A DNA stretch of 64,000 nt, from NCBI GenBank assembly GCA_015501055.1, contig JADNYV010000115.1, forward strand, positions 1 through 64,000, in the 5' to 3' direction. Position numbers and translations under genes: made by a program. The stretch is from Mucidula mucida. Its lineage: Eukaryota > Basidiomycota > Agaricomycetes > Agaricales > Physalacriaceae. Under the pieces are notes generated by a model. The model searched no databases and was not told the origin of the DNA. It saw nothing but the letters and a program-made list of their open reading frames with translations. Of the stretch, positions 48,101 through 60,262 are shown one piece after another (position 1 is the first letter of the stretch; the number at the start of each line of letters is the position of its first letter).

Positions 48101-51100
48101 GACGCCTCCAGAGCCATAATCTCCGACTCCCGCTCTTTCAACACTTCCTGCAAACGCATGATCTCTGTCTCGAGACTAGAGACAGAGCGTTCAGAATTTC
48201 CATTAGGTAGAGATATCGATAGATTAGGCCGCGTTCCAAGCAGCAAGGAATTCAACGTCGATGTCGAATTCGATTCTGAGCGCGAATGGGAAGAGCTATG
48301 ACTTGAAGAAGAGGTTTTGCGCGAGTGCACCGAGGAGAGCTCCTGTGAAAGCGATTGCGATTGCGAAAGCGACCTAGAACTGCTCTGTTAGTAGACAGGT
48401 TGCATTTTCAAGTTACTGGACAAACCTCGAGTGGAGCGATTCTGTTGAGGCCGCTTGCCGGAAAAAAAGGCGGCGCCCAGCGGCATTGTATTGAGGCTCG
48501 CTGGGCTCCCGCAGACGACCATTACTTGGCATTCGCCTTCGTGCAGGGCTAGGAGTTGGTAGGTCGAGGGATCGCTCAGTCGTCGTGGGGGAGTCGACTG
48601 ATACCTCGGAGGCATTGCTGAGTTTCGCTTCTTGTATCTGAGCAGCAAGATCCGAAATCTCGCGGAGCGCGTCGCGGTACTTTGAAGTCACGGATGAAAG
48701 ATCAGCCAGCGTCGCGTTGTGAGTTTCCTGGAGAGCCAAGAACTGCTGTTGCAATGCTGGGTCGGGCTGCGCGGTGATTGGTATCTCGGCCGAAGTAGGA
48801 GTCACGTCTTCTATGATGGGAAGAGGTACCCCGTTCAGCTTGATTGAACTATGCTCATCTTCGGGGATGGGGTGAGAGGGTAGACTTTTTAGATCAACCT
48901 CGAGGCTCCGGCGTGCAGACGCAACCTCATCGGCCACGGAGTTCAGTCGCACTCTGGCGTCGCCGGCATCCTTGCGCTTCTGTTGCCATTCCTCCATTTT
49001 CTCCTCCAGCTCGCGTACTCGTCGTTCCCTCTCCTCTAAATCAGACCGCCAACCCTCGCCATCCTGGCGCAGAGTCTCGAGACGAGATTGTAAGAGTTCA
49101 GCCTCGTCTCTTCGCCGCTCTACTTCCTTCTCGTACTTTTCGACCGTTTGCTGTAGTGCAAGTATTGACTCGTCCGAGCGAGCCAGACGAGCCTCGAGAT
49201 CGGCAATGTATTTTGCGGAATGACTTTCGGTGTCTCTGATTCGGGCGACCTCACGCTTCAGGTCGGTCATAGATTCGCTGGAGGATATTGATGTCTCGTC
49301 GTACGACTTCATTTTCTCTTCTAGGTCCCGGACATAGGCCTAAAAATACGTGAGAATGAATTACAACGAAATGGAGAGACGCGAACCTCGGTAGACGCCT
49401 CCCGTTCTGAAAGTTTGGCAACTCTTGCCCGGAGTTCTTCGACATAGAGCTCGGTCGCGGCATGCCTCTCGGTAATGACAGAAAGCTCTTCCTCCTTCTC
49501 CTCCACCATTTCGTTGGTATGCCTGAGGGCCGCTCTGTTGAGGTTGAGTTCGGCTTCCATGGCAGAGATGGTCTTTTCGTATTCCTCAATGACGGGTCCG
49601 ACAATCTCCTCGTACTTGGCGGTACCACCGATGGCTCCAGCCGAACTGCCACGGTGTTTCTCTCCAAGCTCCCTTCGCAACCGAGTGAGTTCCTCTGTGC
49701 GCTCTACAAACTTTTCGCGGAGATCCTCGTAGTTGTTCTGGAGTTCGGTCATTTGGGCAAGAACCTTCTTTCCAGCACCCTCCACAGGCTCCGCAACAGC
49801 AGTGGGCGCATCGACGGGTATAGCGCCTCCTTCCTTGAGGGATTTGAGATCCCTCCTGAGACGAGTGACGGTGCCCTGCAACCATTCAACATCATCCCAA
49901 CCATCCTCCCTTTCGTTCAAGACGGCTCTGTTCTTGATATTTCGGGCGCGATTAGCATACTTGAGGGTATTTATGGTCTCCCCTGCATTATACTCGGCTG
50001 CGCTAACGCAGGCAATCATTAGGGTATGCGCATTACCACCGAGCGAGTCTTGGAGGAGTCGCGTAAGTTTAGAATCACGGTAAGGAATGTGGGTCGCTGT
50101 ATGCGATTTGGCGCGCGCTGGATCACCCAGTGCAGAAATGACGTTCCCCAGAGCCAAAAGACCACTGTTGATTGAGATACCCTCCTTGATACGTTCGCCA
50201 GCCGCAGCGGTACGTTTCAGCTAAAAACAAACTATGAGTAGAAGCGACAAGCATAACGAAAGTTAATTTACTCGTTCAGACCCGGCTAGATCGACAAAGT
50301 GAAACTTCGAAACGATTGTTATCCATTCGCCGCCTTCATCGTCTGCAGCTGTCATGGAACGGTCTCCAGAGTGTCCAAGAGCACTAGCAGGTCGTAGGCC
50401 GCCTCTGCCCATGGCAACTGCAAAACTAGGTGTGGACGGCCTGCCAAAGGTCGGGGATGCTACCCTCGAGGTACTTGGACCTCCTTGGTACACTGATCCT
50501 GGTCGGGCTAAACGAGATGGAGAACGACCACTTGGAGGTAAGGGTGAGGATGAACGAGGTGGGGCGCCAGAGCCAGTAAACTTCTTCTGAGTGAGAGTAA
50601 GGGAAAAGATGGCGTGTGAACGAGACGACTGGGCATTCATGTCTGTTTCGTTAGTTCTTCGTATGGACGTTCCTTTGCGTATGAGGCTATTGGACGGCTG
50701 TTAGAATTAAATTGGGAAGGAATACGGCAGGCCTACCTCATGACCTCGTTGGGATTCTTTACCGTGACCTCCCTTAGGCCACCCCAAATAATATGACCAT
50801 CCTTGTCCTCTCGTATCTGTACTTCGCGTCGGCCTCCGCCCGACTCGTCCATACTCAACAAGTCGATGAGGTCCTCATTGTAGATTTCGATGAATGAGCC
50901 TTTGATGCTAAATGTCCAGGACCCGGCGCGCTCCTCCCTGAGCTGCCTGCAACGCGAAAAAAGGTTGTTCACGGCTCTCGGTATAATGCCCATTCCGTTG
51001 TTAGGATCAGAGGGGTCGGCGTCAAGGTCCACGCCTGTCATGGTATGCGTTTTGCCACTACTAGTCTGACCGTACGCCAGTATCGTGCAATTAAAGCCCT

Positions 51101-51474
51101 CTACGAATCGCGAAATAAGCGGCTGGGCGGTGGACGTGAACATAGCGTGCTGCGTAGTGGGTGGGCCATGGACCTGGTCGAAGGTGAAAACCTGCTTCTT
51201 TCCTGCTGCGCCTGCAGCAGACGCGGCCGACGCTGGTCCGGCATTGGTGGGGGCTCCAGACGTGGCCTCGACGGCGAGAGTGGTAGGCGAACTGGCGTGG
51301 AGAACCGACCGTTGGAAGCGAGCGGGAATATTAGTGTTATCCTGGTTTGTCGGGGGCCGTATACGGACAGCTGCAGCAAAATTCTCGTTTAATGTTCGCC
51401 AACAACGCCACGCACAGCGGCCACGTACCAACTTGCACCGAGGTCGTCGCTGAGGACGACGGCGGGGGGGCCAT
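45121..51474 (-). CDS. Kinesin motor protein with long coiled coil (kinesin-4/chromokinesin-like)
   Basis: Microtubule motor of roughly 1,900 residues. The ATG at 51474 gives [14 protein letters not shown], and an intron at 51371-51428 joins [14 protein letters not shown]. Motor landmarks are the P-loop [28 protein letters not shown], switch [14 protein letters not shown] and switch [12 protein letters not shown]. Then come [20 protein letters not shown] and [17 protein letters not shown], the neck-proximal end of the motor. Between FSLTLTQKK and DLAGSER the motor carries an insert of about 80-90 residues rich in Ser, Pro and Gly. After the motor come long heptad-rich coiled coils, mostly in one exon (45,414-47,603), and a Pro-rich break with [17 protein letters not shown]. 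The stop is at 45121-45123. The motor and layout suit kinesin-4; the tail was not identified. Several antisense open frames inside it are shadows. Confidence 0.88.
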
Positions 51475-51994
51475 CGCTGTTGCTGCTTTCGACGTTCAGG
51501 TCAAACTTACAAATCAAGCCTTATCGGCATCTCCCGGTCCGGTGATGCTTGGCCCCTGTCTATCGGCTCATTTGACTACTAATTCGAACATCTTCTTGGA
51601 TTCCTCAACGACTCTGCTTAACCGATTTACATGGATACGTGTCGTTGTGCCCTTTCCCGCAGCCTCAATAACGACCAGTTCCCCATTGCTTTGCTTTCGA
51701 CCATCTGCTTCGGTCCAGCTTTCTCGATCAGAAGCTGGATTTCAATTTCGTATTCCCGCCGAACACTTCAGAAACTATGCAAACAGTGCAGGAAACTGTC
51801 GCCACTTTGGCTGTCCTCTGATTCTTCCTGGGAACACACAGGTGTCATTCTGCCAGTCAGCTGAGAGAAGCATCACTCAACACGGCGAATTGTTACAAGA
51901 ACTTGCGGAGTAAGCCACCAATCACCTTACGCAAACGCTCAGATTCAGTAAACGACTTGGGGATTCTGGCTCTCACGCTACATTTCTGATAAAC

Positions 51995-53015
51995 GGCCTA
52001 TGGCCCATGTCTGTACAGACCGCCGAGTTTTCAAGTTTTTCAAGTTGGGAGAAGAGAGAGAAAGAGAGAAAAGAGAGAAAAGAGAGAGGGTTATACATGT
52101 ACCATAGCATTCAGTGACAGGAGCTTTTGCCGTGAAAATGACCGGGGAGTGCGATATGAATAAAGTCAATCTCGGATTCAAGTCGGGCTCAAGCCCTCAT
52201 TTGGCTTTCAAGGCCTTAGTCCTTTCGGAGATACACCTCAATTTGGACTAAGGCCTCAGCCAATCGAATTCAAGTTCCAAATCACGCGATCCGGCTCGAA
52301 AGCGCCGGATCTTTGCGCGTCGTCAAACAGAACGAGTCGCCATCTGCTGCCTGAGGCTGCTTCGACTTCAGCAGCTCCGATGAATTGCCTACCGTATATG
52401 TACCATAGATTTTTTTCTGTGACCAAATAGTCTTTACAAAGAAATTTGACGGCCTTGTTGATGGCGCCGCAGTGTATTTAGCTCAGAGATTTCAGGTGCA
52501 CTTCAGCGCAGCTGTAGAGAGTTCATAAGAATGATGTTGAGGACCAACAGTGCATTGCTTGGCTCCAGAGAGTCTGAGTACTTGTCTCTCTGACTCTCCT
52601 CTGGCTTATTTTAGAGGCTGTCATCAGTCAGGAGCCATTTGCCACAAGAAATGTGATTGACTTGCTCATTCTGAGTACTTTACACTACGCTTCACGTCCC
52701 GAGTGATTTTCCGCGCCGCAGGCGCGTTCTTCAGCGCTCGCAAAGTCATCAAAGGTTGTTCCTTACTGCACGTGTTGGTCGGTGCACCCAGAGCTCAAAG
52801 CGCCTCTGATGTGCTCACACACCATAGCCATTTTGACGGCATTGTATCACGCCCGCGCGCTTGGCGCTCACATCCAACTTGCGCCTCGAACGCGCACTTG
52901 CACGCGCAGTGGTATGACCAAGCCCCATGACGTGGCCGTTGATTCGGCACATATGCCGGCCGTTGGCCTATGTCCATATGTAGACTAAGGCCTGTACAGA
53001 CATGGATCATGGGCC
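51995..53015. mobile_element. Non-autonomous DNA transposon, 1,021 bp, 8-bp target duplication
   Basis: The ends are 27-bp terminal inverted repeats (51995-52021 and 52989-53015) differing at 4 positions and sharing the palindromic core CTGTACAG. The element is flanked by the direct repeat TGATAAAC (51987-51994 and 53016-53023). The paralogous site in copy B (about 62,480-62,487) has a single TGATAAAC and no element, which is an empty site. Inside are a perfect 12-bp hairpin, AGGCCTTAGTCC / GGACTAAGGCCT (52211-52222 / 52245-52256), and a second ACTAAGGCCT near the right end. A (GA)-rich tract lies at about 52,050-52,090. No transposase frame is seen. An 8-bp duplication fits hAT or the Kyakuja-Dileera-Zisupton group of basidiomycetes. 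Confidence 0.88.
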
Positions 53016-53023
53016 TGATAAAC

Positions 53024-53509
53024 AACTTTTCAAACCAGGATGCTGTACGACGTCATGAATTGTTCGCCTGAGCTGCGCCGCCTGAGCGCGCCTTACAGAA
53101 AGATGTACCCTTGTTATGTCTTTCCCTCACAACATAGAATGGTGATGCAATCCGTCAAGGCACTCTGAGGACCGGCCTTGCACTTGTCATATCAACATGG
53201 TGTGTAGATACACCGCATCGGCAGTATCGGAAGCACATCTTACGGCTCTGTGCAAACAGCCGACTCGTGAACTCAGTGGGCCCTCACTTCTGTCCCCTTG
53301 GTAACCGATGCAATCGGCATGACCGAGGCTTGGTGCGCCACACTTCCTCAGACATTTATCTAATGCTGACACCCACGATCACGGAGAACGAGGAGATAGG
53401 ACATGCAATGCAAACAATGAATCTTGTCCCTGAAATGTCATCAGAGTCACACTAAAGTGGGCGACTCTGCTCTGTGCATCTTGCCATCCACAGGCTCTTT
53501 GATTCTACC
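53024..53509. other. Duplicated flank without recognised gene
   Basis: Short frames on both strands are conserved in copy B (63,056-63,541), as expected from recent duplication. One plus-strand frame reads MLYDVMNCSPELRRLSAPYR. No family recognised. Confidence 0.4.
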
Positions 53510-54180
53510 GGAATCGGAGGTGACGCTTGACTCGATGATGACACCAGAGAGAACCCCGTGCGGGAATGTCATCTACAACTTCTATCATTGAGCAGCATAA
53601 GGTAGACTACTTGCCGTCAAGCGCGCAACTTATGCTTGGGAGCTCCCTGCGATACAATTCTGAGCTCAACATACGAAGTCGGAAGTAGAACACAGTCGAC
53701 GGAGAACCGATTACAAAACACACATGCTAGTACACGGTGAGGACATGGCTCTCTCCAGTTGCAGAAAGAACAAGAAAGACGGACTCGGAGATGGCTATTA
53801 GAGGGTCTCGCAACGTGCGGTCATGCCACAACATCTAACTACTTACTACTAAAACTCTAAATCAAGACATACCGAGAGAACAAAACTTATGACTGTATAA
53901 TTAACTGTAGGGAGGATGAGAAAGGTATTACTTGAACGGACAGTAGGGAAGATGAGAAAGACATTGCTCAAACTGCGGAAGGGAGTGTTAACTGGTCCTC
54001 GTTGCTCGATCATCATTTCATTCGCAGCTTCAGACGAACTCGTCGAAGAAGTGGATACAGCCACCAACACCCTGCCCTCATGTTCAGAAAACATCCTTAG
54101 TGAATCATATTTGTAGTACGTGCGACAACAGTTACGCCGCTAGATATACCGTAAAAACTCGCGTGTGCGTTGGAGTCGCG
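53510..54180 (-). pseudogene. Permease (PHO84/GIT1-type) fragment, copy A
   Basis: On the minus strand, pieces match the intact permease at 26,154-28,541 in the correct order. A STSSTSSSEAANEMMIEQRG piece matches STSASEAANEKMIKRRG. Then comes TVFYFRLRMLSSELYRREL, and then FPHGVLSGVIIESSVTS. Intron remnants between them are also recognisable. The beginning and end of the gene are missing, and frames are broken. Part of it is repeated in copy B. Confidence 0.8.
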
Positions 54181-54340
54181 CCACAGCCAAGAACCTCTTG
54201 CTGTTCTATCAAGTTCTGCAAGTATGCTAGCATCGATGCCGGCCGGACAGATGAGAGTAACGAGAGATTTCATACTAGCATGCTATAGCTACACACAAGA
54301 ATCTACAAACACCATTTTGACGCTTGGTGGTTTTCGGGCT

Positions 54341-54910
54341 TCAAGGTTTGATAGGTGGAGCCAAAGGTTGCTTTGCCATCCGCGCTGTCGACGCAAGGAA
54401 ACGGTTATACTCCGTGCCATCGCCCTTGAGAATGATTAGTTCTGCGCCTGCTGGGAGTAAGCCAAACATACAATCATGGTAGATGGGAATCCAGGATCAA
54501 ATGGGTTGATGCTATCAAGGTACTTGATCTGCTCTGCGGATAGAGAAATATCCAACGCCTCTATGTTGTCCTTGAGATGCTCGATCTTGCGTCCTCCAAT
54601 AATGGGAAACACGTTCGTGGTTTTCTGCATAACATACGCGATAGCGACTATCGCAAAAACGTCAGTAAAGTGCTCGAACTCGGAGACCAGAACAGAAACT
54701 CTTACCAGACGTCAAATTCCTAACGCCCACTTCCCCAGCGACCTTCTCCAATGCCCTGGACATCTTCACTTCTTCTTCGGTGCGCTCCGCTGACCTACTT
54801 CCTCCGTCGCCAGTCGCTTTGCGCTTCTGATCCTCCAATACACTCCATGGCGCGGGTACGGGCCATCGGGATAATCTTGCGCTTGAACAAGATGTTCCAC
54901 GTCTCGTGAT
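54341..54910 (-). pseudogene. Aldo-keto reductase C-terminal fragment
   Basis: The minus strand reads WNILFKRKIIPMART, then after a deletion EEVKMSRALEKVAGEVGVRN. After an intron it reads [20 protein letters not shown] and [16 protein letters not shown], and after another [14 protein letters not shown] with the stop at 54341-54343. It is a 5'-truncated copy lacking the segment after IPMAR that carries MALAPW in the intact genes. It is the fourth aldo-keto reductase copy in the window. Confidence 0.82.
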
Positions 54911-57900
54911 CCCTTATTTCCTATTCAGGTGCTGTTTGTACCCAATCTCTGCGGCTTGGCTGCCATTTCTGCGGCCTGTGCTGCCGTTGAAATTGGTACG
55001 TAGGAGACAAAATACACTTTCACGAAAAAACAAGACAAGTCCAACTCGGATTTTGCAATTTTGACAATAGTCTCCCCTCCCGAAGGTATCAGAAAATGAA
55101 TTTAAAAGGGTGAGGTTACAAAATGCTACTACGGAGGTGCGTGACCCGTTATACATCGTGTGGCGTACAAAAAAAAAGAAATCGGTGCCGGTACAACCGT
55201 GCGGTAGCTGGGGTCGCGACATTCATTCAAGCACGCTCAGACCACCAGGAGGCCGCACGGTCCACAAGGGCGGTCGTCATCACCGTGTACCGGACAAGAG
55301 GCGTAGCAGAAGACACTGACCTGGGGCATTCGCTCGTGTCCGAGCTCTCTTTATACTCCCCAGCGGTGGCGGTGCTGTCGTTTGTTTGTTGATTGCTTTA
55401 CGACACCGGCGCTTGTTAGAGTTTGAGTGCTGTGGCATCATTTCAAACGCGAGCCGAGAATGCTTGCCCTCGTAAATCCTTGCAATCGCACTGAGAAGAC
55501 AATCCGAATGAATGTAAGAACGGCCGAAACACAAGCCTAGAACGAGCTGCAAGACACTGAGAAAGTTGACGGAATACAAAGCTTGAAGGACGGCTCCGTG
55601 GACCTTGGACTATCACCATCTCACGGCTTGGACCATCCCACCGCAAACTGATGCTTCTTACAGGCTGTCGAGAGAGTCGTCGAGCAGGATGCGTTGAGTG
55701 CTGACCTTGCATTAGTTTCGATTGTGTGGTGTCGCTCGCCGCGTTCGTCTTTTTTGCTTGCGTTCTGAGGAGCTTTACATGACGACTTACCTATTATTCA
55801 GTGCGTCTCAAACCGGCGCTATAGGTCCCATTCGGATACGAGGCGGATCTGGGTCTAAAGCAGGTCGAGTCATCGGTGAAAGGGTATGTTACCTTCTGCT
55901 TTGTCGACTAAAGTTGATTTTTCGAGTTAGAAAAGCGACCTCGCATTCGTGGAAAGAACAGCGCGCGCGAGTCGAAATGAACAAGGTACATCTAGTTCTA
56001 CCACACCCTCGAAGACGAGACCATGGAAGTAGAGCGGCTCGCCGCAGGGCAAAAAGTTCAGGTGAATCCGGTCTCTATCCTCGCATCCTTCTCAATTCGT
56101 CCAGAACTGCATTTGGCGGAGCTCGTCCATCGCATGGCAATTCTGGAGGTTTGGGCAGCAAGAGATCGCCCGCCGCGGGGCTTGAAGTTCGTACCTTGCC
56201 CTCCGTTGTCAGAAGAATTGGGGGCTACGACACATCTACCGAATGACGGAACTCAGGCTGTGGTTGGTTCGTGCTATTTTGACTTCCGTACCGTTCCAGT
56301 CTAACAACTTCTAGGTCAGCTTTATTGTCGAGAAGGTAATTTCACCTTCATCCCGAATCTCAATCGTTCGAGTACCAGTTACGGCTGTTCAAGAAACGGG
56401 GTCGTGACCCGCGTTGAACACGTCAAGGCAACGCGACCCCATTCGGACTGGAAGAATCGGGACAAATGAATGGCGGTACGTTACCATTCATTAGGCCCAC
56501 TTCGAAAACTGAACATTCCAGGCAGGACACCTCAGCAAGTATGGCGCAGAATGCCCCGGTAGAAGCGCGAGTAGCAAGGGTCCCGACTGCACATTTTCAC
56601 CTTTGCGCCACATAAACTCGATCCCAACTAGGACGAACATCAGGCAATAGGATGCCCTCAAGAGCGAAACGACAAAGTAGTCCACCTAGGAAAAGGTTAG
56701 CCGTCAATTTCTCTCCCTCCCATTTCAGCGCTAAGCACTCCGCAGAAATGGCACCCACCAAATTCGCCCCATTTCGACGACAATTCCGATCTGGATCTGA
56801 AAGGCTTAGTTACGAAGACCGCGGCTTTGAATGGGATATGGTACGTCACCTTTTGAAACGTCTTCGAAAGTTCAACATGCCAGATAGGGAAATTTGGAGG
56901 ACAGGGCCTCAAGACCAGCGAGAGGGTGAGGCGATTATCTTCGGCATCGCCTGACGTCTTCCTCACGGTGCATCCGCCGCCGCCGAGTCCAATCCAACTT
57001 CGTCTCGGAACCTCACCGCGACTTCAACCGGGAACGCAGCATCAGCGACAGAGATGCGACATATGGTACATCCATCGTAGATCGATTCGCCGCATCGACA
57101 ACACCTAGACCCACGACCAATTCCAGCCAGAGATGACGCCACACTTCCGAGAACAACGAACCAATCCTCCCCATGGGGACTTCACGACGATGCAGATCTG
57201 CGCGTCTTTGACGTTAATCACGAATAGAACTTCCGAGTAAGCAACAAGGTACGTTACCTTCTTTTGGTCATGTTCAGAAGTTGAACATGCCCTTTAGGGA
57301 ACTGTGCGCGAATGAGCCTCGCGATTCATGACGGCGCCAGTACCACTGCGCAAGAGTGTCTCCTGACGACCTCGAATGTCCCGGCTCATCGCTCTTCAAA
57401 GTCCATCGAGCACCCTGTGCGGCAGCTTCGTTGGAAGCGAGGAGTATCAGATCCAGATCTGGCTCGTTTCCATGAGTCGGTGAAATGCGAGAAATACAAC
57501 GTACGTACCGACATTATCTTGATCCTCATCTTTTGTATTGACAAAGGATCAGTGCACCTCCGGAGTCGTCTCCAAACGCGAGGGACCTACGCCCGCCTTC
57601 TAGAACAAAGTCAGAGCCTTGAAACGCGCGCTTTTCGGCGGCGTAATCGTTAATTTAGCAGGTACGTACCTCGGTAACCTTTCAGCGACTTGTAGTGACC
57701 ACAACATGCAGCGTATTCTGGATACGGTGTTGACACGGTCGGCGGTTAGGTTAATTTCAAGGGTTGCTTTGTAATTAGACAGGCGTAGTTTTTTCGCGCC
57801 GTACTTACACACAAAGGATGCGATTGAATAGCATTCCAACGTAATCTATACTGGTCGGCCTTGTCAGACCAATGAACACGAAAGGAGCATAGTGAACATA

Positions 57901-59738
57901 CCTGAAAGCGGGACCAAACGAGGGTGCAGCAGGCACTCCCAACATTCTAACACTCGCGGCCTACACGACACGACCGCCTAAAAACAAGTAACACGTACCT
58001 GAAGCATCATGCTCAATGTTAATAAAGTTGAGACGCAGTGACAGCAAGAGTTGCACTCACCGGAACACGCGGTGACTCCCTTACGCGTCATTTATCATTT
58101 GTCGGACGTCGCCTCACTAAGTACGAGAAACCTAATTCGCGATGAGTCGAATGTTCCAATGAAAGTTTGATGAGTGCCGCTTGCATTAGAATTGACAACG
58201 TTATGTCAGGGCGCCATGACTCCCAAATAGTCCGCGGTATGCACACAGAGTTCAGACATCGCCGTTGTCGTCGCAGATGCTCGGAGTCGTGAGCAGATCG
58301 TCGTGGTAAGAGGCCAAGTCCTATATCGGGCAACGGCGAATGATCGAGCGCACTTGAACTTGCACTCTCACCACGCCGCCCTATATTCTGGCGTTCAATA
58401 AATTCTGATCTTCGCTCCACCTACGCGCGCCTGACCTGGCTCGGGATCCATCCCTCAAGAGTCTCAGCATCAATCCCGACGGCCCGAGGGACGGGAGAAC
58501 GCGTCAAACGCGTCTTATTCCACCTTTCACCGTTCCGTTGCCCTCAGTTTCGACTTTGACTATCTATGACGACCACTACGGGTGCCTCTTGAAGGCAATC
58601 TTATCGTGTCGGGACCGATATCCTGGGAACTCGGACTGGGGCGCTGACGCGGCCTAGCATCCTTGCCTCCAACCCTCATCTCGTTTTGCTCGGACGTTAT
58701 CTTCCCGGGGATCTCTTCGGCGGCGTTATTTTCTCACCTGTGTGCCCCTCTCGGCTTAACTTACTCGGAGCATAAGACTCTCAGAAGAGGTCAAGCCCTG
58801 GAATTCAACTCCTGGCCTGAACGCGAATGGGATTTCCATTCAACGAATCAGGGACGTACCCCGTTTTGATTCTCGGCAATTCTGACGGTCTGATATAGGC
58901 TTTATTCGCGACCGCATGGATCCGCGCTAGACTTCGCGGTCTGGTGATTTTAACGCCATTTTCAAGTTCGCGCCGTGGAACCCTCCTTGGCTCAATTATG
59001 ATTTCTTCGTTTACGTGGCGGCGTTACCATGGCCCATAACGCGGATACGACACTGACGTGGCCTCGAGAACGCTTTAAATGGGGCGCCTTCCTGCGACCA
59101 AGAGATTTCGATTCCATCTGGTCGGATTTCCAGGTGTGTTTGACTTGTAATCTCTTCCCGGCGTCGACGAGTTGATACTTTTCTCCAGAGGATCCAACAT
59201 TCTTCAATTAGCCGCCGCTCTTTACGCTTTGAATACAACGACATTCGAAACACCAACTTACGTGTGGCGCGAATTCCAACATTCCGCAAATTCGGTTGAC
59301 AAAGCCAAACCGATGGCCTGGTGACGGCAACGTAATGGCTCTCGACTTCCAACTGAATGGACTCCGTCAGATCTGGATCTCGCCCGAGATATTCTGGATA
59401 TAACGTTGGACCAGCGAGGTCATCTCTAGTTCATTCTTCCTTTCCCCCCACTATCACTTGCCTCCCTCACCCACGACGAGGATGATATCAACGCCTTCGG
59501 CGGTGTAATCGACGTCGTAGTGGCGCCCTCGTCGGGATCGCGAGCTCATCTTCATCGGGTAGGTGTCTTCACGCCGTCATGTTTGAACTTGTGCTAATCG
59601 TTTGGCGCGTTGATTAGGACGGCGGGACTGGACTGTTTAAGGGCGCTCTCTGCCGACGATATTACGGAACGACGTTGCCAACATGTACGACTCGGCAACT
59701 TGGACTCGGGGCGGGGCTTGTCAGCGACGACTGCATAA

Positions 59739-59890
59739 GTCACGGTATGTTGAACTTGAGCCATGTTGGGTAATCTACAGACTGACCTTTGTTCAGACCT
59801 CCCTTCAGGCCTCCTTCAAGACTTTTCAATGTTATTGGTTCGTCTTCCCTTCACTGGCATTCGTCTCCTTATAGACGTTCTCTCAGATGG
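59739..59890 (+). repeat. Diverged tandem module, unit 1
   Basis: Similar to 60111-60262 at an offset of about 372 bp. Both begin GTCACGGTATGTTG, contain an intron-like segment and then CTCCTTCAAGACTT, and encode LLQDFSMLLV...FTGIRLLIDV here versus LLQDLSILLV...FTGIGVCIDV in the other unit. Similarity at the peptide level suggests a once-coding repeat. Confidence 0.6.
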
Positions 59891-60110
59891 GACCGCCTCG
59901 ACGACGTCGACACTCAACGACTTGACTTGTTACATCTCGAAGGTATGTTGATCTTTTCGTTCAATCGGCGTCGAGTAACCTTCTCTTTAGATTCATCAAG
60001 ACATCAACCTTTTCAAAGCTGACCTCGCCGACCGTGGTCGCTATAGGATTGTGTTGTTTCCCAGGACGACCTCCCTCACATGTTGAACTTTTGACTCGGG
60101 ACGACACCAG

Positions 60111-60262
60111 GTCACGGTATGTTGGCTTTTCCTTCAACCATAATCGTTTATCTACTGACTTGCCTTTCTCATCAAGGCTCCTTCAAGACTTGTCAATACT
60201 ATTGGTTAGTTGTGCCTTCACTGGCATCGGTGTCTGTATTGACGTTCGTCTAGGTCGCTCAC
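60111..60262 (+). repeat. Diverged tandem module, unit 2
   Basis: Partner of 59739-59890. It reads LLQDLSILLV then FTGIGVCIDV in the frame that corresponds to unit 1. No family recognised. Confidence 0.6.

Larger units (their letters stand above)
50726..53968. repeat. Segmental duplication, copy A
   Basis: Direct-orientation counterpart of 61268-64000. It includes an intron edge and the first exons of the kinesin, its upstream flank, and a permease fragment. From about 51,000 to 51,990 the two copies differ only by scattered substitutions and small indels. From about 53,039 onward they are nearly identical. Copy A is interrupted at 51995-53015 by a mobile element absent from copy B. Copy B runs off the window, so the true end is unknown. 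Confidence 0.9.

Noticed and set aside
49462..50022. 186-codon plus-strand frame opposite the kinesin motor
   Set aside because: Overlaps conserved motor blocks such as [15 protein letters not shown] on the minus strand.
51347..51913. 188-codon plus-strand frame over the kinesin start
   Set aside because: It runs antisense to the first exons and promoter. In copy B the frame is broken, so there is no sign of constraint.
52050..52090. GA-rich tract as a gene or regulatory array
   Set aside because: A simple microsatellite-like tract inside the 1,021-bp element.
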